Positions 56,328 to 64,000 of a stretch of 64,000 nucleotides of DNA are shown in pieces. Origin of the DNA: Hygrophila difformis (taxonomy: Eukaryota; Streptophyta; Magnoliopsida; Lamiales; Acanthaceae); assembly GCA_030278955.1 (NCBI GenBank), contig JAOANR010000011.1:46487417-46551416 (forward strand). The letters run 5' to 3'. A model generated the notes under the pieces. The model had not been told where the DNA came from. It made no database searches and saw only the letters and a program-made list of their open reading frames with translations. The position numbers and the translations under genes are program-made. How positions within the stretch are numbered: position 1 is the first letter of the stretch; every line of letters begins with the position of its first letter.

Positions 56328-57222
56328 TTTTCCCAAAATTAAACTCAATTATTAAAGCTCATAATGGCCCATCACTATTCATAAGATCAACAAATTTTAT
56401 ATATTATAGATAGATGTGATATAATTTTTAATTTTTATTTTCACATATATATACATATATAATTGAGTTAAATCATAGTAATAATAAGCCGCTGGTGTGG
56501 ATTTTCCTAACTAGCATGAATTATTATTATGGAATAGCATCGAGTATTGATAGGTTAATGGTGATTATTGAACTGATGGGACTTGGTCAATTTTATCCTA
56601 TCCTATGGATTGTAATTTGTAAAGCAGCCAACATTATTATAAGGGAAGGAAAAATGACATATAGGCCATCACACTAGATGTAAATACAGTTTTTACAACG
56701 GCAATTTGTTATGCCATAAATATTTTTATTAAAAAATCATCCCTATCGATATCGTATTTGCAATGAAAATTGCAATAAATATTTTCAATCACAAGTTGTG
56801 ACAGATTTTACAATTAAAAATAAAAAACAAAAATAAAAAAAATAAAGTAAAATAAAAAAGTAAGGAAGAAGAAAAAGATGTCGCAAAATTTGCCTCAATG
56901 TGACAGATTTTACAATTAAAAATTATACTTGTACTGTACAAGGATTCAAAACACTTTTTCAACCGTTTAGTAAAAAATAATTAAACTTCCAAACCAAATC
57001 ATATTCGATGAATTATTACAGGCTAGTAATAAACATGCAAGGAGAAATGAAAGAAATCCAAACTTGTGAGTTGTGACACACTTATAATAAATGAACTCAT
57101 TTCCAACAGTTGACTAGCTAGCCATTGCAAAATAATGATGAGGAAGTGTTTGAATTCCAACCATAATTAAAAGTAAAACTTAATAATTTGGTCGAGCTCA
57201 GAATCCTCATTGTAAAATACTA
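56328..57222. other. Intergenic, no gene recognised
   Basis: GACAGATTTTACAATTAAAA occurs twice (about 56809 and 56912), a short local duplication. The frame at 56495-56677 shows no motif. Confidence 0.5.
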
Positions 57223-57480
57223 CTCCCTCCATTCTATTTGTATTGTCTCATTTTGACTTTTGACATTGTTTATTGATCAACTTTGACCTAATATTATTAA
57301 AATTATATAAACAAAAAAAATAGTCAAGTTCGGTCTTGTTGGATTCGTCTAATCGTGTAGTTTTAAAATATATATTTTTTATAATTTTTATTTTTCTATA
57401 TTTTAAGATATTAACAGTTAAACAATGCATTGGACTGCGTGCCCAAAAATTTTGGAACATTTCAAATGGGACAGAAAGAA
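57223..57480. mobile_element. Stowaway MITE (258 bp)
   Basis: CTCCCTCCATTCTATTTGTA and AATGGGACAGAAAGAA flanked by TA; the right end is decayed. Confidence 0.75.
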
Positions 57481-57654
57481 TATAATAATTCTAGTAGCTA
57501 GTACCTACAACTAAAAATTTAAATTCTAATTGAATTCAGAGAAAAAATTAAGTACTCCAAGATTAATAGCCAAATCGAATATATTTATTCATATATATAA
57601 CTATATATGCATGCATATATGGTTGCAAAACTACCTAAATAGGGCGAGGAATGT

Positions 57655-58124
57655 TGTGTTTGGGAACAGACGCTAGCATTTGGCGTTTAGCTTTTAAAAC
57701 CTATATATAGTAAACAATAATTTCAGTAACTGATAAATTTTAATCTCTAAATTACTCTAAACTCTGAACGCTCCTCTCCCACAACTTTTGCTTTCCAAAC
57801 TCCAGATTTTAAACTCTAATTTAAAATAGCATTACCAAACACCATTATTCAAAATTATCCCAATTTAACCAAACGCAGTTGGCCTGAGTGGTATGGGGCT
57901 CTGGCAGCTTAAGCAAAGGTCTCGGGTTCGAGCCTTTGTGTATGCAGAATTCTGCTTTGGGAGAGGCAACCCTTCAATGCCCACCAGATCCTCGAGGGAT
58001 TAGTCTTGGGCCCAATGTGGCCTCGGGATACCCAGTACACGCCAAAAAAATTATCTCAATTTAAAACTATTTTTCAGCATTAATTTCAAACTCCAAAAGC
58101 TAAATTTTAATTATTTGCCAAATA
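57655..58124. mobile_element. Inverted-repeat MITE of the GTTTGGGAA family, copy 2, split by a SINE
   Basis: GTGTTTGGGAACAG at the left, TATTTGCCAAATAGACC at the right. The interior matches 27044-27346 (CTATATATAGTAAAC, CTGAACGCTCCTCTCCCAC). Removing the SINE leaves about 275 bp. Confidence 0.65.
57869..58048 (+). mobile_element. tRNA-derived SINE, copy 1 (180 bp)
   Basis: GGCCTGAGTGGTATGG (A-box region) and GGTCTCGGGTTCGAGCC (B box) are the pol III promoter elements, and the 3' end is a short A-rich tail. The flanks AATTATC(C/T)CAATTTAA (57853-57868, 58049-58064) are a 16-bp target duplication with one mismatch. Confidence 0.85.
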
Positions 58125-58231
58125 GACCCGAAGTCATCATCAAATAAAATTATTTAAATTAAGGATATATGTGAAGGGTAAATTAGGTAGGAACTTAACG
58201 ATTGAAATTATCCTTTGCTAGCCATTATTAT

Positions 58232-58972
58232 TAGGGGCGAAAGCGGGACGAATACGCGCGGATAGTACTGTTCCCGTATCCTATCTCATATTTTTTTATC
58301 GAATACAAATAGGCCGGATAAAATACAAAGTTGAATATTTCAGGATACGGATACAGGACGGATACATGACGAATATATAACGTGTTCGAAATTTAATGGA
58401 TAAAGTAATCAGATAATCATTATATTTTTTAAACTAATTTTTAAATGAATTTTTAAGATAAATCATAAGATATTACATAAGCTATAATGATTATTTCAAT
58501 TTTCCAAGATTATCAATTATTCAGTCTTAGATATGTAAACAGTATATGTATCACCACAAAATATTACGTACTACAATTTAGGTGCAAAGACCTAATAATG
58601 TAATCTATTTGATTTTTTCTAATTCACGAATAGTACAGAGTAATTGGAAAGTTAGTCTAAATTTTTAATAGTCAATAGATTATACAAATATTATTTATTT
58701 ATTTATTTATTATATATTTAATATAATATATATTATATGATATAGATAAATAAATATCCTGATATTCAGATAGAAAAACCAGATAATATCCGTATTTTTC
58801 TGGATACGGGCGAATATTTGTAATCCCAAATCCGGTCCCGTATCCACTTTTAAATATATGTATCCTTTCTCCGTATCCACCAAATATCCGCCGGATAGAA
58901 AAATTCGAATTCGAATATAATCGAATACGGCATCGGATCGGATAAAAATTATCCGTCCCACTTTCACCCCTA
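58232..58972. mobile_element. hAT-type MITE with TAGGGGCGAAA ends (741 bp)
   Basis: TAGGGGCGAAAGCGGGACG and CGTCCCACTTTCACCCCTA are inverted. ATTATTAT flanks both ends (58224-58231, 58973-58980). It is the inverted relative of 32189-32859. Confidence 0.88.
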
Positions 58973-58980
58973 ATTATTAT

Positions 58981-59476
58981 TGAGTTAAATCGGAATAACA
59001 AGCCGATGGATTTTCCTCATTCAAAGGATTAATTAACAACAATTACATTGACATAAATTTTATTGTGTGAAATAAATGGTGAGATCTTGTATTCCATATT
59101 CATTCAAATTTCAAATAATAGTAATAATGTCCCATAACTATTAAATTCGGCCTCAATCATCTCATCATCAAGTCATTATATTGATGGCTTGCGTATTTTC
59201 TACATTAATCAATAGTTTTTGCAATGGAGTGGTTTGTATGGACTATGGTGATTTTATATATGTGTTTGTTCTGAATTTTCACTCAAAATTATTTAATAAG
59301 TTTTTGTCACATTAACTAACTCATGTTGAAATCTAAATTCAAACACTTTTGAATAAAAATTCAGTACAAAACATCCTATTTGGAGTTCATCATATGTTTA
59401 AAAGTGATTTTGCACCCTAATCCAACCCTTTTTGGTACCCCAAACAGATCTATTAACCATATTCTTTATACCCTAA
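58981..59476. other. Intergenic, nothing recognised
   Basis: AT-rich, no gene. Confidence 0.5.
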
Positions 59477-59796
59477 TCCGTTCTGTACGTGGAACTGTAG
59501 TTGCGGGCTGCTGTAGGGAACTGTAGCTATTGGGAGCTGTAGCTATCAGTTTTTGCATAAGTGTTCGGTACAAGTAGATGTAGCTGTTAAAATTTATAAT
59601 TTGAAGAGAAAAAATTAATTAAATTTGGAAAGTAGCTTCCGAAAGTTCCCAAAAGCTACCTCTTGTAGCTTCTAAAAAGAAGCTTTCAAAAGCTCCCAAA
59701 AGCTAGTGTACAGAACAGGGCTTTTGTTTTGAAATAAAAGATAAAAGCTATCAAAAACTCTCAAAAGCTCCCAAAAACTGCATGCAGAACAGACCC
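59477..59796. mobile_element. Possible hAT-type MITE rich in AGCT repeats
   Basis: CCGTTCTGTACGTGGAACTG and CTGCATGCAGAACAGACC are imperfect inverted ends. The arms are full of GTAGCT/AGCTAC and AAAGCTCCCAAAAGCT units that pair with each other. No target duplication was recognised. Confidence 0.5.
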
Positions 59797-59876
59797 TAAC
59801 AAGAAACAAACAGATGTTACCTTTAAATAATCCCTAAAGAGAATTCATGTACAAAATCTGATGAATCATGCTAGAA

Positions 59877-59973
59877 ATGGAAACAAGAAGGCCACATGTA
59901 TTAGCCATACCGTTTCCGGCGCAGGGGGCACGCCATTCCCTTGCTAGAGCTCGCCCAGCGATTGGCCGAAATT
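59877..59973 (+). pseudogene. UGT83A-like exon-1 remnant
   Basis: The first 97 bp match the start of the intact gene at 61289: ATGGAAACAAGAAGGCCACA, then a frame encoding HVLAIPFPAQG. A surplus G at about 59923-59927 shifts the frame in the PAQGH motif, after which the leucine-rich LELAQRLAE-type segment continues in another frame. Homology ends near 59973. It is a truncated gene copy, 1.3 kb upstream of the intact gene and on the same strand. Confidence 0.75.
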
Positions 59974-60024
59974 ATGGCATACTATTTTAAATTAATGATG
60001 AAGATGCATCGTTCTATACTATTT

Positions 60025-60127
60025 TTTGGTGCGTCTCTCCCAAAGCAGTTTTTTGCATACACAATGCTCGAACCCGAGACCTTGCTTAACGACTAGAGCC
60101 CAATCCACTCAAGCCAACTGTTGTCGA
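60025..60127 (-). mobile_element. tRNA-derived SINE, copy 2, 3'-truncated (103 bp)
   Basis: On the minus strand TGGCTTGAGTGGATTGGGCT, GGTCTCGGGTTCGAGC and CTGCTTTGGGAGAG match the SINE at 57869. The flanks share ATC(G/A)TTCTATACTATT. It ends in an A-run soon after GAGAG. Confidence 0.8.
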
Positions 60128-60146
60128 TACATCATTCTATACTATT

Positions 60147-60583
60147 AATCTGTTTATTATGACCAGTTAGTTTTTTGAGGTTCTTTTGTACCACCATTAT
60201 CACTTTATGAAAAGAATGGAAGGGTTGAGGAGAGGTGGATTTCCTTCAACCAATCCTTCCAAATCCTTAGAACATGTTTTCAGATGTCTTACAGGAAATA
60301 AAAAATTAAAAAAAAAAAACCATCCAGTATTCAGTTCATTGGCTTTCCCATGTTCTAGTCATTCACAATCTTTAGATTACTTGGAAGATTTCTCTCAAGG
60401 GATTTGGGTGATTAACAAACTTCTTTTGCTCGAGTGTCTTGAAATGACTAAATTACTGATCTTGTCAAGATGAAGTATAAAAGTACATGGCTCCAGTTTT
60501 TAAAAATTTTTGTTTGAAATGTCATCGGTAGTAAATTCATCGATAACTAAGCTAACATATAGTACAATTTTCCCTCCAACATA
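60147..60583. other. Intergenic, no gene recognised
   Basis: A 95-codon frame (60186-60473) contains a poly-Lys stretch from an A-run and shows no motif. Confidence 0.5.
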
Positions 60584-60855
60584 CTTCCTCCGTTTTTAAA
60601 AGATTACTACATTTGTAAATCTGTCACTGTTCACACAAACACTTTAACTTAAAATTTTATCATAGTTATACAAGTTAAAATATAACCCAATGAGGATTTT
60701 GGTAGATTCGTCTTGTCTTATAGTTTTTAAATATCGAACTTCTAGTATTTTTACTCATACTTAATTTAAATTATTAATGGTCTAAAATGTGCATTGAACT
60801 GCGTGTTGGGTGGGTCCGCAGCAAATATAAAAAACAAAAAAAAAAAACAGAGGAA
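60584..60855. mobile_element. Stowaway MITE (272 bp)
   Basis: CTTCCTCCGTTTTTAAAAGA and AAAAAAAACAGAGGAAG flanked by TA. Confidence 0.85.
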
Positions 60856-61185
60856 GTATAAAGTTTTTAGGCAAGAATGGATTGGACTTCTTCAAAGAAA
60901 AATTTTTATGCAGGCTAAAGTCCAAGATTCCTTAGCCAACGATCGACATCACTGAATGCAAATTTTATTGGCAGGACGGATAAATTATACTCCAAATTAA
61001 ACAACTTGCACAAAAAAAAAAAGATACTCTAACAAAGCCGGCTGGGTACATTTTTTTATGCCATTTGGAGTTTTCAAAAGGAAAGATAGTTATAACTAAC
61101 ATTTGGCAAAACATAGCCTCTTGCTTCTTCCACTATCCCATCACTACAACCTAAGAATGTTGATTGTCCAACTAGGAAATACTAT

Positions 61186-61192
61186 TATAAAT
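61186..61192 (+). promoter_or_regulatory. TATA box of UGT gene 4
   Basis: TATAAAT about 100 bp before the ATG, in a 160-bp unbroken stretch with no MITE. Confidence 0.5.
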
Positions 61193-61288
61193 TTGCCACC
61201 AATGCTGCCTTCAGAAGGCATACAAAGATCTTTCTGCAGCAACAACACATTACTCCATCAAAGAAAATAAAGAATCATCTTGCTAGCA

Positions 61289-62733
61289 ATGGAAACAAAG
61301 CCACATGTATTAGCTATACCGTATCCGGCACAGGGGCATGTGATTCCTATGCTGGAGCTGGCGCAGCATTTGGCGAAAAGAGGCATCAGAGTGACAGTTG
61401 TCAACACTCTGTTCAATCACGAGAGGATTGTGAAGGCATTGTCACATCCCGGGAGCATAAGTGAGCTTATACGGTTGGTTTCAATCCCGGATGGCCTGGA
61501 GCTGTGGGAGGATCGTAATGACCTGGCAAAATTAACCGAAGCAATGTCAGCGGTCATGCCTGGGAAACTGGAGGATCTTGTGAAAAAGATTAATGGGGCA
61601 GAGGAAGATAAGGTCGCCTGCGTTGTTGCAGATTATGGCATGGGATGGGCCTTTGAAGTGGCGAAGGAATTTGGGCTAAAGAGAGTAGCTTTTTTCACAG
61701 GACCAGTCGCGCTATTGGCGTTGGCAGTAAGCGCGCCAAAGCTTATGAATGAAGGGATCATTGACAAATATGGTTAGTCTTCTGCTTCTAAAACATTAAA
61801 CATCACATATCTGAAAGTTTAGTGATCATTTACATGCTTCATTCAGGGACGCCGTTGGAGGATAAAATGGTTCAGCTGGGACCAGGCATACCCGAAATGA
61901 GGAGTGTGGATTTCAGCTGGGCGCGGATTGGTGGTCTCAAGGAACAGAAATTTTTGTTCAACTCGATGTTAAAGTGTATTGAATCAGCAAAACTGGTGGA
62001 CTGCATACTCTGTAATTCATATCATGAATTGGAGCCCGGGGCTATTGACATGATTCCGGCCTGTTCCCCAATCGGACCTCTTCTAGCCAGCCATCGTCTT
62101 GGAAAATCAGCAGGACATTTCTGGGAGGAGGATTCCACTTGCCTGGGGTGGCTCGACCAGCAGCCACCAAACTCCACCATATACATCGCCTTTGGGAGCT
62201 TCACAGTGTTCGATCACACACAGTTTCAGGAGCTAGCCCTCGGACTGGAACTAACCAAAAGGCCATTCTTGTGGGTTGTGAGAAAAGACATTTGTCAAGA
62301 AAATGATAACACCTATCCAGAAGGCTTCCTGGAACGGATCAAGAATCAGGGAAAAATAGTGGGGTGGGCGCCGCAACAGAAGGTGTTGTCTCACCCTTCT
62401 ATCGCCTGTTTTCTCAGCCACTGCGGTTGGAACTCGGTCTTGGAAGGCATAAGCAACGGCATACCTTACCTGTGTTGGCCTTACTTCGCCGACCAATTCC
62501 TCAACCAGACATACATTTCTGGCTTTTGGAAAGTCGGGTTGGAATTAGACAAAGATGCGGTTGGGATCATCAGACAGGAAGAGATCAAGAACAAAGTGGA
62601 CCTTCTCCTGAGTGATGAAAGCTACAAAACTAGAGTGATGAACCTGCAAGCAAAGGCCATCTCCGGCATTAATGAGAATGGACGTTCCTGGAAAAATTTC
62701 AACAAGTTAATTGACTGGATCACAGATAACTAA
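61289..62733 (+). CDS. UGT83A1-like: UGT83A1-like UDP-glycosyltransferase, gene 4 (456 aa)
   Basis: The coding sequence joins 61289-61772 and 61847-62733; the 74-bp GT-AG intron splits the same Gly codon as in the array genes. Translation starts METKPHVLAI. His17 (PAQGHV) is the catalytic base, and the 44-residue PSPG box is residues 335-378 ([12 protein letters not shown] ... HCGWNS ... WPYFADQ) with the Gln typical of UDP-glucose enzymes. [24 protein letters not shown] and AIDMIP differ clearly from genes 1-3, so this is an older paralogue in a separate subcluster. The frame is complete and lengths are normal for the family. It is flanked by its own relics at 59877 (exon 1) and 63092 (exon 2). 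Cytosolic glucosylation of a small acceptor is the expected role; which acceptor is unknown. Confidence 0.94.
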
Positions 62734-63091
62734 AAAAAGGCTCATTCACGTCTGTGAAAGAGCACTTGTCCAAATTTTACAGGTGGCATTGAACCTTTCT
62801 TGAACCAAAATGTGGATCTTATTTCACACTATTAAAATGTCATATTTATAAACTATTCTATGGAGCTAAACATCAATAAAATGCCCCTTTACTTCTCTAA
62901 CTTGTTTTTTACGCCTTCTTTTCTTTGTATTATAAAGATGGTCCAAATAATATACATTGTGACATTTCTTTGTCCTTTACCCTTGCCAAAAAAATCTTAC
63001 TTTTATATCAGATTTATCCTTGCCAAAAATTCCTAATTTTAATATACATCATATTTTGAATAAATTCGACATTTTTGGATATGGTTTACAT
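62734..63091. other. 3' flank of UGT gene 4
   Basis: The region should include the 3' untranslated part and polyadenylation site (AATAAA at about 62875). TTATCCTTGCCAAAAA-type phrases are repeated near 62980 and 63010. Confidence 0.5.
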
Positions 63092-63517
63092 CCAGAAGGA
63101 TTCCTGGAACGCGTCAAGAATCAGGGGAAAATCGTGGGGTGGGCGCCACAACAGAAGGTGCTGGCTCACCCTTCCATTGCGTGTTTCCTCAGCCATTGCG
63201 GCTGGAATTCAACCATGGTCCGGGCATAAGCAACGGCGTGCCTTTCCTGTGCTGGCCTTACTTCGCGGACCAGTTCCTCAACCAGGCGTACATTTCTGGT
63301 TTAAGGAAAGTTGGGGTTGGGATGAGAAAAAGACGCACGCGGGATAATCAAACAGGAGGAGATCAAGAACAGGGTGGACCTTCTCCTGAGTGATGGAAGC
63401 TACAAGACTAGAATGTTGAACCTGAAAGCAAAGGCTATTTCCAGCATTAGTGAAAACGGAAGTTCCCGGAAGAACTTTATTAACTTTGTTGACTGGATCA
63501 AACATGTTATTACCTAA
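63092..63517 (+). pseudogene. UGT83A-like pseudogene, 3' part of exon 2 only
   Basis: From [20 protein letters not shown] to a natural stop (DWIKHVIT) it parallels residues after 315 of gene 4; exon 1 and the first part of exon 2 are absent. The frame breaks at about 63220, inside the PSPG box after HCGWNST, and again near 63325 with a return to frame before SDGSYKTR. The copy is closer to gene 4 than to genes 1-3. I see no way for it to make an enzyme. Confidence 0.85.
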
Positions 63518-64000
63518 CAGACTCTCTACTCTCTGTGCAGATGATGTTGTCTGAAAGCAGTTGAAACTATTCTATAACTGCAAGATTGGTAACTAACAGT
63601 TCTGGCAGTTGTGCAGCTGGGACTGCAATCAGATCTAAACCTCTGATCATCTTTTACAAGCTTAGATGTATATATATCAGTGTTTAGATCCTTTGTAATT
63701 AGAAATGGTATAATTGAGTTATATTTTTCATATTTCACAATCTTTCGAGTCGGCTTTCTCTTAGTTTTCATAGATAGAATTCTTGAGAGAGTTAGAAAAT
63801 TCCTTAATGAGTGTTCTAAAATTTGAAGATCATATCAATCATTGAGGTTTGTGCTACACCGCTTCAATAAGTGTTCTTGATTGAAGAAACATTTCCTTAA
63901 CAACGGAATTAGAGTTGCCTTTGCGAAGGGGCTCAAAGGAAATCTGAAGGAGGAATTCAGGCCATCTGCTGCACCGGAATTCCAAGATCTGAAGATCTTA
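63518..64000. other. Window end, unidentified; could be part of an LTR
   Basis: CAGTTCTGGCAGTTGTGCAG, a TATATATA run at 63670 and clusters of short inverted phrases give an LTR-like look, but no partner, primer site or coding sequence is visible before the window ends. Confidence 0.3.

Noticed and set aside
1..64000. CRISPR arrays, bacterial operons, riboswitches or organelle DNA
   Set aside because: Repeats here are microsatellites, minisatellites and transposons; genes have spliceosomal introns and no organellar genes were seen.

Overview
This is a stretch of plant nuclear DNA, almost certainly from a eudicot. It has intron-containing family-1 glycosyltransferase genes of the UGT83A type, a nine-exon plant-specific gene with GT-AG introns, Ty1/copia and Ty3/gypsy LTR retrotransposons, and a dense population of Stowaway, hAT, CACTA and Mutator-like miniature elements. 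An asterid, perhaps Lamiales, is my guess from overall character; nothing in the window proves it.

Layout. 1-7971: two large LTRs (2.9 and 2.6 kb) of one Ty3/gypsy-like family on the minus strand, arranged internal-LTR-internal-LTR, with only a broken protease left as coding sequence. 7972-12263: an unusual array of diverged repeats separated by trinucleotide microsatellites, in which a GxGGIG(K/N) peptide motif recurs about eleven times. 12264-17080: AT-rich intergenic DNA with a 464-bp direct duplication, a GC-rich palindromic island and two nests of transposons inside transposons. 17380-24920: one nine-exon gene on the plus strand for a protein of the plant 'dentin sialophosphoprotein-like' family (predicted 1212 aa), possibly shortened at its N terminus. 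24921-33300: no genes, but a solo copia LTR with intact target-site duplication, a CACTA element, and several hAT and Stowaway elements.

33338-45110: a tandem array of three intact two-exon UGT83A-like genes, all on the minus strand (468, 465 and 470 aa), duplicated together with their core promoters; every intron carries Stowaway insertions. 46692-55387: a nearly full-length young copia element (minus strand, probable SIRE lineage) with 662-bp LTRs that differ at only 5 sites, a gag-pol frame broken in three places, and an intact extra ORF between pol and the 3' LTR. 55388-61180: intergenic DNA rich in MITEs and two SINE copies, plus a short UGT exon-1 remnant. 61289-62733: a fourth intact UGT83A-like gene on the plus strand (456 aa) with a compact 74-bp intron, followed by a truncated, frameshifted UGT pseudogene at 63092-63517.

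Functionally the window is a UGT83A-like cluster: four apparently complete enzymes plus two remnants, expected to move glucose from UDP-glucose to small-molecule acceptors in the cytosol. Acceptors cannot be read from the sequence. Exon joins, motif positions and target-site duplications were read by eye; family names rest on remembered motifs, not on a database search.
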